Source: Pimelobacter simplex
GTDB taxonomy: Bacteria; Actinomycetota; Actinomycetes; Propionibacteriales; Nocardioidaceae
Assembly (NCBI RefSeq): GCF_024662235.1
Contig: NZ_CP096276.1
Coordinates: 930,001 to 994,000, forward strand
DNA: 64,000 nucleotides
Direction: 5' to 3'
The notes below the pieces were generated by a model. The model was not told where the DNA came from and did not search any database. It saw nothing but the letters and a program-made list of their open reading frames with translations. Position numbers and translations under genes: made by a program. This document shows positions 35,144 to 44,005 of this stretch, piece by piece (the stretch's first letter is position 1; every line of letters starts with the position of its first letter).

Positions 35144-36051
35144 CCGCCGCCGACCGCACCGCCCCCGCCGACCGCGCCGACCGCGCCGACGAGCCCGTCG
35201 TGATCCCCGAGCCCACCTCGGCCCGCGCCGCGCTGCGCCGGCTCAAGCACCACCCGCTGGGCCTGGTCGGCTTCGGGATGCTGCTGCTCATCGTGGCGTT
35301 CTGCTACCTCGGGCCGCTGTTCTGGAAGACCAACCAGACCGACGTCAACCTGCTCGACGCCGCGCTGCCGCCCGGTCCCGGGCACCCCCTGGGTACCGAC
35401 ACCAACGGCTTCGACGTGCTCGGCCGGTTGATGGAGGGCGGCCAGGTCTCGCTCCAGATCGGCCTCCTGGCCGCGCTCTTCGCCACCACCATCGGCACCC
35501 TGTACGGCGCCGTGGCCGGTCTCGCGGGCGGCGTGGTCGACGGCTTCATGATGCGCCTGGTCGACGTCCTGCTGTCGGTGCCGTTCCTGTTCTTCGTGCT
35601 CATCCTCTCCGCGCGCTTCCATGCCAACGCCTGGACGCTCGCCCTCGTGATCGGCGCCTTCTCGTGGCTGATCTCGGCCCGGCTGGTGCGCGGTGAGGTG
35701 CTCACGCTGCGGGTGCGCGAGTACGTCCTCGCCGCCAAGGTGATGGGCGCCTCGCGCCGGCGGATCATCCTGACCCACCTGATCCCCAACGCGATGGGCG
35801 TCATCATCGTCAACATCACCTTCCAGGTGGCCGATGCCGTCCTGGTCGTGGCCGCACTGGGCTTCCTCGGCTTCGGGCTGACCTACCCGACGACCGACTG
35901 GGGGAGCCAGCTCGCCAGCGGCGTCACGTACATCTCCGCCGACTACTGGTGGCTGATCTATCCCGTGGGCGGCTGCATCATCCTCACCGTCCTCGCCCTC
36001 AACCTGCTCGCCGACGCCCTGCGCGACGCCGTCGGGCGCAAGGCGGACTAG
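35140..36051 (+). CDS. Peptide ABC importer permease (DppC-like)
   Basis: The 303-residue protein has a hydrophilic N-terminal extension rich in Asp/Arg/Ala (about 1-35), then six helices with the DppC features LKHHPLGLVGFGMLLLIV and HPLGTDTNGFDVLGRLM. The EAA loop is REYVLAAKVMGASRRRIILT. It forms the heterodimeric channel with the DppB-like subunit. A 285-bp gap follows before the binding-protein gene, so the lipoprotein may also have its own promoter. Confidence 0.94.
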   Translation: MTAADRTAPADRADRADEPVVIPEPTSARAALRRLKHHPLGLVGFGMLLLIVAFCYLGPLFWKTNQTDVNLLDAALPPGPGHPLGTDTNGFDVLGRLMEGGQVSLQIGLLAALFATTIGTLYGAVAGLAGGVVDGFMMRLVDVLLSVPFLFFVLILSARFHANAWTLALVIGAFSWLISARLVRGEVLTLRVREYVLAAKVMGASRRRIILTHLIPNAMGVIIVNITFQVADAVLVVAALGFLGFGLTYPTTDWGSQLASGVTYISADYWWLIYPVGGCIILTVLALNLLADALRDAVGRKAD

Positions 36052-36336
36052 GTCAGGATCCGCCCGTGGCCGACTACTACGCGACGCCATCCGGGCGTGC
36101 TCGCGGCGTTGCGGACGCTCGACGGTGCAACCAGACCGCCGTCGCGATCCGCGCCTTGCGATCACACCCGGCTGACGCCGCTCGCTACGCCGCCCACGGA
36201 CGGATCCTGCCCCCCTTCAGCACCGGCTGTCGGCCCGGACCGACGTACCCGCGAGGAATCGTCGGGCCGGACGAACCAGCCGCACGACGCCTGCAGCATC
36301 TTCGATGCACAACCCACCAGCACTAGGAGCCAGACA
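36052..36336. other. Noncoding gap between permease and binding-protein genes
   Basis: This 285-bp stretch separates two genes of one transporter. The codon pattern is poor in all frames, and I see no convincing ORF, tRNA or known riboswitch. It contains a ribosome site (AGGAGC) just before the lipoprotein ATG. It probably holds an internal promoter or a leader that raises expression of the binding protein relative to the membrane subunits. Confidence 0.4.
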
Positions 36337-38199
36337 ATGAACCACCTGCCTGGACAGCGACGTAGCCGCCTCGGAGTGGCCCTCGTCGCGGTGGTCGCCC
36401 TCCTCGTCTCGGGATGCTCCGGAGGCGGAGCACCGACGAAGGACGTCGCCAAGAAGTACAGCGCGATCCCCGACGAGACGGGCAACCCCAAGGACGGCGG
36501 GACGGTCACCGTCGCGCTCACCCCGGGGCTCAGCCCGAACTACATCTACCCGTACCCGCCGGCCTCGGCCAACGGCACGGTCATCGCGCGCGGCCTCCTG
36601 TGGCGCGCGCTCTACCGCCCCAGCGGTGCCGGCGACCAGGTCGTCGACCAGGAGCTCAGCATGGCCGAGCTGCCGCAGGTCAGCGCCGACCGCACGAGCG
36701 TCACCATCAGGCTCAAGGACTACCAGTGGTCCAACGGCAACCCGGTGACCGCCGACGACGTCGTCTTCTCGCTCGACCTGCTCAAGGCCGCGCTGGCCGA
36801 GAGCCCCGGCAACTGGAGCTTCTACACGCCCGGGCAGTTCCCCGACGGCGTGAGCGCCGAGGCCACCGCGGCCGACACGGTGACGCTGCGGCTGGAGAAG
36901 GCCTACAACGAGTCCTACCTGCTCTCGATGCTCGCGCTGCTCTACGTGATGCCCTCGCAGGACTGGGCGATCGCCAAGGAGGGCGGCCCGAAGCTCGACT
37001 TCACGGACCCGAAGAACGCCACGGCGATCTACAAGTTCCTCACCAAGCAGTCCGAGGACCAGTCGAGCTTCGCCACCAACCCGCTGTGGCAGGTCGTCAA
37101 CGGCCCCTACCGGCTCAAGAGCTTCGACTCGACGACCGGCTCGTTCTCGCTGGTGCCCAACCGCGACTACAGCGGGCCCGGTGACTCCCGGCTCGACCAG
37201 GTGGACTTCAAGGCGTTCACCTCCGCGGCCGCCGTGCTCAACCAGTACAAGGCCGGCACGCTGACCGTCGGCACGCTCGACTCGAGCTTCGTCACCGAGA
37301 TCGACAAGCTCAAGAAGGACGGCTACCACGTCTACGGCGCGCCCGCCCCGGCCCGCTTCGACGCGCTGACCATCAACTTCGAGAACACCGTCGACGGCTT
37401 CGACAAGGTCATCGCCCAGCCCTACGTGCGCCAGGCGCTCCAGCACCTCATCGACCAGAAGGGGTACGTCGAGAGCCGCGGCATCTACAACGGCGCCGCG
37501 TCCGAGAACTACAGCACCGGCGGCGCGGACTCGCCGTACCCGCCGGCCTTCGGCGACAAGGCGCCCTACTCGTACGACCCGGAGGCGGCCGAGAAGCTGC
37601 TGACCGACCACGGCTGGAAGGTCGACCAGGGCGGCCGGACGACCTGCGAGAACCCGGGGACGGCGGACGACCAGTGCGGTGCCGGCATCACCCAGGGACA
37701 GGCGATCAGCTTCACGCTCGCCTCGGCCAACACCCCGGCGTACGTCGGCGCCCGGGACGTCGCCTTCGTCTCCGAGGCCAAGAAGGTCGGCATCGAGGTC
37801 AAGGTCGTCACGAAGTCGCTCAACTACATGTACTCGAACTACGGCAACTCCTTCGCCCCGGCGAAGAAGAACGAGTGGGCGATGCAGGACTACGGCCCGC
37901 TCTACCTGGCCGCGGGCTACCCGAGCAGCAACACCGTCTTCAACACCACGGGCAGCTTCAACCTCGGCTCCTACAGCAACAAGGACGTCGACAAGCTGAT
38001 CGAGGAGTCCACCTTCGGGAAGGACCCGGCGGTGCTGGCCGACGAGGTCACCACGATCTCGGAGGACCTGCCGGTGCTCTTCTTCCCGACGCCGCACACG
38101 CTGGTGGTCTGGAAGGACACGCTCTCGGGACCGCCGTCGTCGTTCCAGTCGCTGCTGAGCTTCCTGTACACGCCGGAGCTGTGGTACTTCCACGAGTGA
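36337..38199 (+). CDS. Peptide ABC importer substrate-binding lipoprotein (SBP family 5)
   Basis: The 620-residue protein has a lipoprotein signal peptide with lipobox LVSGC (Cys27) and the family 5 solute-binding fold: GGTVTVALTPGLSPNYIYPY at the start, NGNPVTADDVVFSLDLLKAA, and VRQALQHLIDQKGYVESRGI in the middle. It captures peptides outside the membrane for the permeases upstream. The ATG follows AGGAGC with about 8-nt spacing. Its stop codon shares a base with the ATG of the fusion peptidase (TGATG), so import and intracellular hydrolysis are translationally linked. Confidence 0.94.
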   Translation: MNHLPGQRRSRLGVALVAVVALLVSGCSGGGAPTKDVAKKYSAIPDETGNPKDGGTVTVALTPGLSPNYIYPYPPASANGTVIARGLLWRALYRPSGAGDQVVDQELSMAELPQVSADRTSVTIRLKDYQWSNGNPVTADDVVFSLDLLKAALAESPGNWSFYTPGQFPDGVSAEATAADTVTLRLEKAYNESYLLSMLALLYVMPSQDWAIAKEGGPKLDFTDPKNATAIYKFLTKQSEDQSSFATNPLWQVVNGPYRLKSFDSTTGSFSLVPNRDYSGPGDSRLDQVDFKAFTSAAAVLNQYKAGTLTVGTLDSSFVTEIDKLKKDGYHVYGAPAPARFDALTINFENTVDGFDKVIAQPYVRQALQHLIDQKGYVESRGIYNGAASENYSTGGADSPYPPAFGDKAPYSYDPEAAEKLLTDHGWKVDQGGRTTCENPGTADDQCGAGITQGQAISFTLASANTPAYVGARDVAFVSEAKKVGIEVKVVTKSLNYMYSNYGNSFAPAKKNEWAMQDYGPLYLAAGYPSSNTVFNTTGSFNLGSYSNKDVDKLIEESTFGKDPAVLADEVTTISEDLPVLFFPTPHTLVVWKDTLSGPPSSFQSLLSFLYTPELWYFHE

Positions 38200-41195
38200 T
38201 GAGGACCGTCGACCTGAGCGCGCTGCGCACGCTCTCCGAGGGAGCGCGCGTGGTCGCGCTCGGCGAGGCGGCCCACCACGTCGCCGAGCTCCACGAGCTC
38301 CGGGACCACGTGTTCCGGATGCTCGTGGAGCAGCACGCCTTCACCGCGCTGGTGCTGGAGTCCGGCTTCGCCGAGGGGCTCGACCTCGACGCGTGGGTCG
38401 CCGGACGCTCCGGCGAGCCGGTCGAGACCGCGGCCGTGGGGATCTCCTACGGCTTCGGTGACGCCGTCGAGGTGCACCGCCAGCTCACCTGGATGCGCGA
38501 GCACGGAGGGCTCCGCGTCTACGGCATGGACCTCGCCGGAGGCTCGACCTCGCCGGGACCGGCGGTCCGCGCCCTGCTGCGTCGGATCGCCGCGGAGCCG
38601 GGGGACGCGGACCTGCTGGCCCGCAGCGACCTCGGCGGCCGGGTCGAGGCCGCGGTCCGCTTCGCCGGGCTGGACGACGGCGCGCGCGAGCGGCTGCGTG
38701 CGGACCTGCGGGCGCTGGCCGCCCGCGGGCTCGCCACGGGCGACCCGGTCGCGGAGCGGTTGGCCGCCTCGGTGCGGGCCTTCGCCGACGACGAGGACCG
38801 CGACGCCTTCATGGCCGACACGGTGCGCTGGGTGCTGGAGCGCGAGGAGCGGGTGCTCGTCAGCGCGCACGACGGGCACGTGCAGCGGGCGCCCTTCGAC
38901 GGCGTACCGACGCTCGGCGGGCTGCTGGCGGCCGGGCTCGACGACGACCGCGACCTCGTCGTGGTCGGCACGACCTTCACCTCCGGGCCCGCAGTCCGGA
39001 TCACCGACCGCTCGCCGCGCCCGTTCGACTGGGCGGTCGCGCTCGGCGAGGGGGTCGCGTCGCCGCCGGTCGACGCGGCACGGAGCGGCTTCGACCTGGT
39101 CCTCGACCTCGGTGAGGTGCACCGGGTGCCGGGCGCGTTCGAGCGGCTGGAGCGCGACCTCGCGGCGCCGTACCCGCCGACGCGGATCGTCGACGTCATC
39201 GCCACCCAGGCGGGGGTCTCGGTGCCCGACCCCTATCGCTGGCTGGAGGCCGAGGACGACGAGGTCCACACCTGGCAGCGGCGCCAGGCCGAGATCGCGA
39301 CCGGGACGATCCTCGGCGGCCAGGACCGCGCGGCGCTCACCGCCCTCGTCGAGAGGTACGACGCCGGCGCCCGCCCCGACCTGCCGAAGCACGCCGCGGG
39401 CCGGTGGTTCCGCGCCGACGGCGCCGCGGTCGTCGTCGCCGACGAGCCGTTCGGCCCCGGCCGACCGGTGCTCGCGCTCGCCGAGGGCGAGGTGCTCTCG
39501 TGGCTGGCGCCCGCCCCGGACGGGCGGATCCTCGCGATCGGTGTGTGCACCGACGGCAGCGAGCACAACACCATCCGGCTCGTCGACGTCGCGTCGGGGG
39601 AGCGGCTGCCCGCGCCGCCGCAGGTGCTGCACAGCGCCTGGGCCGGCGGCGCCTCGTGGCAGGCCGACAGCGGCGGCTTCTGGTTCTTCGCGCTGACCGG
39701 GACGCCGGAGGAGTTCGCCCAGGCGACCTTCCACCACACGCTCGCCACCGCGGAGACCGTCGTCGAGCCGGTGCCCGTGCCGGACGGCTCGCGCGAGTAC
39801 ACGCTCGTCCAGCCCTCGGCCGACGGGCGCTGGCTGGTCGCGAGCCACCGCGTCGGCAGCCCGGTCCCGGTCGCGGTGCGAGACCTGACCGCGCCCGGCG
39901 CCGGGGCGTGGCGGCCGTTCGTCACCGGCTGCACTGGCACCGTCGCCGGTCACGTCATCGGCGACCGCTACGTCGCCGTCACCGACGTCGGGGCCGCCCG
40001 GGGGCGGGTGGTCGCGATCCCGCTCGACTCCGCGACGCCCGCGGACCCGGCGACCTGGACCGAGCTCGTGCCCGAGGGGCCGACCGTGCTGCGCTCGCTG
40101 ACGCCCGTGGGGGAGCACCTCTACCTCGGCGAGCTCGACCGGACGTTCGCCCGCATCCGGGTCCTCGACCGCGCCGGTGCGCCGGTCGGTGAGGTTCCGC
40201 TGCCGGGCCGCGGCGCGGTCGCGGCGCCGTTCTTCGCGCTCACCGGACTCGCCACTGGGGCGCCCGCTCCGGAGCACCTCTTCGCGTTCTCGACGCTGAC
40301 CACCTCGTGGAGCGTGCACCGGCACCGGCCGGGCGCCCCGACCGCCGAGACCCTGGTCGCGCCGGCCGTGACGCTCGACGCCACGGTCGAGGCCGGGGAG
40401 GCGCCGGCCGCCGACGGGACGCTCGTGCCGTTCCACGTCGTCCGGCCCGCGGGCGCGGACGCCGGGCTCCCGGCGCCGACGCTGATCACCGCCTACGGGG
40501 CGGCCAACGTGCCCACGCTGCCGTCGTACCAGCCGGACCTGGCGGCCTACGTCGCCGCGGGCGGCACGCTCGTCCAGGCCTACCTGCGCGGGGGCGGCGA
40601 GCTCGGCCGCGACTGGTACCTCGCCGCCCACCGCGCGACCAAGCACGTGCGCGACGACGACCTCGTCGCCGTCGCCGAGCACCTCCTCGCCACCGGCCGT
40701 ACGACGACCGACCGGCTCGCCGTCACCGGCGGCTCCGACGGCGGCCTGATGTGCGGGGTCGCCCTCACCACGCGGCCCGACCTGTGGCGGGCGGTGCTGC
40801 CGCGCGCGCCCCTGCTCGACCTCGTCGCGGGCATGCGCGACCCCTACCTGGACTTCGTGATCCGCAAGGCGTGGGGCGATCCGGACGACCCGGCCGACGT
40901 GCGCCGGATGATTGGGCGCTCGCCGTACGAGCTGGTGCGACCGGGCGTGCTGCCGGCGGTCTACGTCCAGGCCGGCGCCAACGACCCGCGCTGCCGCCCG
41001 TGGCACGCGCGCAAGCTCGTCGCGCGGCTCCAGGCCGCCCAGCGGGGGACCGCGCCGGTGCTGGTGCACGTCTTCGAGAACGCCGGGCACGGCGCGGCCA
41101 CCGGGCACGACGTGGTGGTCGCCCAGGACGTGGAGTGGCTCGGCTTCCTGGTCCGCGAGCTCGGGCTCGGCGCTACTCCGCCGACGTCGCGCTGA
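38199..41195 (+). CDS. Erythromycin-esterase-like / prolyl oligopeptidase fusion protein
   Basis: The 998-residue ORF joins two full-length enzymes. Residues 1-320 look like the EreA/EreB-like hydrolase family, with Glu23 and His26/His27 in LGEAAHHVAEL, Glu54 in LVLESGF and His224/His227 in SAHDGHVQR. From about 325 (YPPTRIVDVIATQAGVSVPD) it is an S9A prolyl oligopeptidase: a beta-propeller (about 400-700) and an alpha/beta hydrolase domain with Ser846 in GGSDGGLM, Asp929 in GANDPRC and His964 in NAGHGA. No start codon stands at the junction and no stop interrupts it. No signal peptide is seen. It is coupled to the peptide-binding protein gene, implying action on imported peptides; whether the first domain is an esterase is unknown. 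Confidence 0.85.
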   Translation: MRTVDLSALRTLSEGARVVALGEAAHHVAELHELRDHVFRMLVEQHAFTALVLESGFAEGLDLDAWVAGRSGEPVETAAVGISYGFGDAVEVHRQLTWMREHGGLRVYGMDLAGGSTSPGPAVRALLRRIAAEPGDADLLARSDLGGRVEAAVRFAGLDDGARERLRADLRALAARGLATGDPVAERLAASVRAFADDEDRDAFMADTVRWVLEREERVLVSAHDGHVQRAPFDGVPTLGGLLAAGLDDDRDLVVVGTTFTSGPAVRITDRSPRPFDWAVALGEGVASPPVDAARSGFDLVLDLGEVHRVPGAFERLERDLAAPYPPTRIVDVIATQAGVSVPDPYRWLEAEDDEVHTWQRRQAEIATGTILGGQDRAALTALVERYDAGARPDLPKHAAGRWFRADGAAVVVADEPFGPGRPVLALAEGEVLSWLAPAPDGRILAIGVCTDGSEHNTIRLVDVASGERLPAPPQVLHSAWAGGASWQADSGGFWFFALTGTPEEFAQATFHHTLATAETVVEPVPVPDGSREYTLVQPSADGRWLVASHRVGSPVPVAVRDLTAPGAGAWRPFVTGCTGTVAGHVIGDRYVAVTDVGAARGRVVAIPLDSATPADPATWTELVPEGPTVLRSLTPVGEHLYLGELDRTFARIRVLDRAGAPVGEVPLPGRGAVAAPFFALTGLATGAPAPEHLFAFSTLTTSWSVHRHRPGAPTAETLVAPAVTLDATVEAGEAPAADGTLVPFHVVRPAGADAGLPAPTLITAYGAANVPTLPSYQPDLAAYVAAGGTLVQAYLRGGGELGRDWYLAAHRATKHVRDDDLVAVAEHLLATGRTTTDRLAVTGGSDGGLMCGVALTTRPDLWRAVLPRAPLLDLVAGMRDPYLDFVIRKAWGDPDDPADVRRMIGRSPYELVRPGVLPAVYVQAGANDPRCRPWHARKLVARLQAAQRGTAPVLVHVFENAGHGAATGHDVVVAQDVEWLGFLVRELGLGATPPTSR

Positions 41196-42879
41196 GGTCC
41201 ATCAGCCGCAGCTGGAGCATCGCCGCGAGCCGCGCGTTGGGGTCGGCCAGGTCGAGGCCGCCGACCTCGGCCGCGCGGCGCAGCCGGTAGCGGAACGTGT
41301 TGGCGTGGACGTACATCGCCGCCGAGGCGATCGCCACGTCGCCGAACGCGTCGAGCCAGGCCCGCAGCGTGTCGACCAGGCTGCTCTGGTGCGCGCGGTC
41401 GTAGGCGACGAGCCGGGCGACCGGGCCGCTCGGCAGGTCGCCCTGGGGCACCCGGTCGGCGAGCTCGAGCAGCAGCGCCTCCAGGTGGACGTCGTCGAGC
41501 CGGGCGACCTGGCGCCCGGTGACCCGCGAGCGCAGCACCCGCAGCGCGCGGTCGGCCCCGGAGCGCGACCGCTTGAGCGCGGCGCTGCCCGGCGCGAGCG
41601 GGCCCACGCCGACCAGCGGCCGCAGCCGCGAGTCGACCCGGGCCAGGAAGTCCGCCGCGATCTCCGCGGCCCGCTCCTCGCCGCCGCGGGTGACCGGCAG
41701 GATGCCGTAGGCGACGTCACCGACCAGACCGGCGGCGCTGCGCGGGTGCACGGCGGTGAGGTGCAGCGCGAAGGCGTCGGCCAGCCGCTTGCGCTCGACC
41801 GCGAGCTGGGCCGGCAGCGGCAGCTCGGTGCCGGAGCCGACGACGGTGAGCGCGAGCACCACCGAGGGCTCGTCCTTGAGGCCGAGCCGGCGGATCGTCT
41901 CGGGCGTGCGCGGACCGCTGTCGAGTGCGGTGCTGATCAGCTCGGCGCGCAGCCGGCGCTCGACGTCGGCGTCGGCGCGCTGCCAGACCATGTGCATCGC
42001 GACGAGCTTGGCGGCGTCGTAGAGGGCCTGGCCGCGCTCCTCGTCGAAGGGCTCGGCCGCGACCGCCCAGATCGTCCCGAGGATCTCGTCGCCGGCCCGG
42101 ACGGCGATCGCGGCGCGCCCCTGCTCACCGTCGGCGATCGGGCCCACCCAGACCGGCCGGTCGCTGCGGTAGATCTCCTGGAAGACGCCGCGCTCCTCGA
42201 GCGTGCGTGTGTAGTCCTCGGGCACCTGCCGGCGCAGGATCGTCTGCACCCGCCAGGTGTCGACCTCCTCCTGGCGGCTGGAGAACGCGAGCAGCCGCGA
42301 GTTGCGGTCCTCGATGGTCACCGGCGCGTCGACCAGCGCGGCGATCGCGTTGGCGACGGCGAAGAGGTCGTCCATCCCCGACTGGTAGCCGACGACCTGG
42401 CGCAGCCCGGCGCCCGCACGGCCCAGCGTCCCCGCCGGCACGACGGGATCGCCCGCGTCGGGCGCGGGCTCGTCGGCGGTGAGGGTGCGCAGCATGCCGG
42501 CGAGCTGGGTCCACGACGCGCCGCGGGCGAACGCGAGGACCGGCACCCCCGCCCGTCGTACGGCGGCGCGGAGGTGGTCGTCGGCCTCGACCGGCCCGCG
42601 CACGACCAGCCCGATCGCACCCTGCGCACCGAGCTGACCGACCACGTCGGCGATCTCGCGCGTCTCGTGCAGGCCGACCCCCAGCACCAGCGCACGCTCG
42701 GGCAGCTCGGGCTCGTCGAGCGGGTCGTGGATGACGATCCCGCCGATGCCCGCGGCCCCACCGTCCCCGCCCGCCTCGTCGGCGCGCTGCACGTCGCCGC
42801 ACACCACGTCGAGCAGCGTCGTACCGAGCTCGGCGAGGACGCGCGCCAACCCGGCACGGGGGAGGTCGGAGGCGCTCAC
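41173..42879 (-). CDS. PucR family transcriptional regulator of the racemase operon
   Basis: The 568-residue protein has an N-terminal PucR-type domain (about 1-130; VIHDPLDEPELPERALVLGV), a central GAF/GGDEF-like sensor (about 165-300) and a C-terminal PucR helix-turn-helix (about 500-568; FGDVAIASAAMYVHANTFRY). It is the last gene of the M20-GNAT-racemase operon, 10 bp after the racemase. Its 3' end overlaps the peptidase fusion by 23 bp in convergent orientation. It probably senses the operon's substrate or product. The start is GTG. Confidence 0.9.
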   Translation of the reverse strand: MSASDLPRAGLARVLAELGTTLLDVVCGDVQRADEAGGDGGAAGIGGIVIHDPLDEPELPERALVLGVGLHETREIADVVGQLGAQGAIGLVVRGPVEADDHLRAAVRRAGVPVLAFARGASWTQLAGMLRTLTADEPAPDAGDPVVPAGTLGRAGAGLRQVVGYQSGMDDLFAVANAIAALVDAPVTIEDRNSRLLAFSSRQEEVDTWRVQTILRRQVPEDYTRTLEERGVFQEIYRSDRPVWVGPIADGEQGRAAIAVRAGDEILGTIWAVAAEPFDEERGQALYDAAKLVAMHMVWQRADADVERRLRAELISTALDSGPRTPETIRRLGLKDEPSVVLALTVVGSGTELPLPAQLAVERKRLADAFALHLTAVHPRSAAGLVGDVAYGILPVTRGGEERAAEIAADFLARVDSRLRPLVGVGPLAPGSAALKRSRSGADRALRVLRSRVTGRQVARLDDVHLEALLLELADRVPQGDLPSGPVARLVAYDRAHQSSLVDTLRAWLDAFGDVAIASAAMYVHANTFRYRLRRAAEVGGLDLADPNARLAAMLQLRLMDLSATSAE

Positions 42880-42889
42880 GTCGCCGACG

Positions 42890-44005
42890 TTAACCGACAG
42901 GGATCCACTCCCGTGCGATCGTCACCTCGTCGAGGACGTGGGGCAGCGGGGTGACGCCGAGCCCCGGCCCGGTCGGTACGGCGAGGTGCCCGTCCTCCAG
43001 CACGAACGGCTCGGTCAGGTCGGTCGCGTAGTAGCGCTCCGATGCGGAGGTGTCGCCCGGCAGCGCGAAGCCCGGCAGCGCCGCGAGCGCGACGTTGGCG
43101 GCCCGGCCCAGGCCGGTCTCCAGCATCCCGCCGCACCACACCGGGACGTCGTGCGCGATGCAGACGTCGTGGATCCGGCGGGCCTCCAGGTAGCCGCCGA
43201 CCCGGCCGGGCTTGATGTTGACGATCGAGCAGGCGCCGAGCGCGATGGCGTCGGCTGCTGCGCGGGCCGAGACGATCGACTCGTCCAGGCAGATCGGGGT
43301 GGTGAGCTGCCGGGCGAGCTCGGCGTGCCCGAGCAGGTCCTCCTCGTCGAGCGGCTGCTCCAGGAGGAGCAGGTCGAAGGCGTCGAGCTGTGCCAGGTGC
43401 CGCACGTCGCCGCGGCGGTACGCCGTGTTGGCGTCCACCTGGAGGGGGATGTCCCCGAAGCGCTCCCGCACCGCGCGCACCGGCTCGACGTCCCAGCCGG
43501 GCTCGATCTTGAGCTTGATCCGCAGGTAGCCGTCGGCCAGGTAGCCCGCCACCACGTCGAGCAGCGCGGGGATCGACTCGGTGATCCCGACCGAGACCCC
43601 GCACGGGACCGTCGTGCGGACCGCGCCGAGGGCGTGCGCGAACGACTCGCCGCGCTCGCGCAGGTCGGCGTCGAGGATCGCGGTCTCCAGGGCGGCCTTG
43701 GCCATCCGGTGGCCCTTGACGTGCGCCAGCGCCGGGGCGACCCGGTGCGCGTCGAGCTCGCCCGAGGCGGACAGCCCGGCGAGCGCCGGCACCAGGTGCC
43801 GGGTCAGGACGTCGGCCGCGCCGTGGGTGTACTCGGAGGAGTAGAACGGTCCCGTCCCCGCGCCGCTCTCGCCCCAGCCCTCGGCGTCCTCGGTCACAGC
43901 ACGGACGAGCAGCGCCTCGCGGACGGTCTCGGTCCCGAACGACGTCCGGAAGGGCGCCACCAACGGCACCGCCACGGTCCGGATCTCCACCCCGGTCAGC
44001 CTCAC
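42890..44005 (-). CDS. N-acylamino acid racemase / o-succinylbenzoate synthase family (enolase superfamily)
   Basis: The 371-residue enzyme has the muconate-lactonising subgroup residues intact: Lys164 and Lys166 (IKLKIEP), metal ligands Asp191 (QVDANTAY), Glu216 (LEQPLDEEDL) and Asp241 (CLDESI), and Lys265 (NIKPGRVGG). Close relatives racemise N-succinyl- or N-acyl-amino acids and some also make o-succinylbenzoate for menaquinone. Here the neighbours are a GNAT and an M20 hydrolase, not menaquinone genes, so N-succinylamino acid racemase is the better call. The GTG start overlaps the GNAT stop (GTGA). Confidence 0.9.
   Translation of the reverse strand: MRLTGVEIRTVAVPLVAPFRTSFGTETVREALLVRAVTEDAEGWGESGAGTGPFYSSEYTHGAADVLTRHLVPALAGLSASGELDAHRVAPALAHVKGHRMAKAALETAILDADLRERGESFAHALGAVRTTVPCGVSVGITESIPALLDVVAGYLADGYLRIKLKIEPGWDVEPVRAVRERFGDIPLQVDANTAYRRGDVRHLAQLDAFDLLLLEQPLDEEDLLGHAELARQLTTPICLDESIVSARAAADAIALGACSIVNIKPGRVGGYLEARRIHDVCIAHDVPVWCGGMLETGLGRAANVALAALPGFALPGDTSASERYYATDLTEPFVLEDGHLAVPTGPGLGVTPLPHVLDEVTIAREWIPVG

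Noticed and set aside
36162..36521. Minus-strand open frame of 119 codons covering the gap before the lipoprotein gene
   Set aside because: It overlaps the lipoprotein signal sequence, has poor codon bias and no motif.
38199..39170. Reading the erythromycin-esterase-like domain as a macrolide resistance gene
   Set aside because: The fold is shared by many non-resistance hydrolases; fusion to a peptidase and operon context point to peptide metabolism.
42890..44005. Racemase-family gene as menC of menaquinone synthesis
   Set aside because: No other menaquinone genes are adjacent, while GNAT and M20 partners match the N-succinyl pathway; a dual role cannot be excluded.
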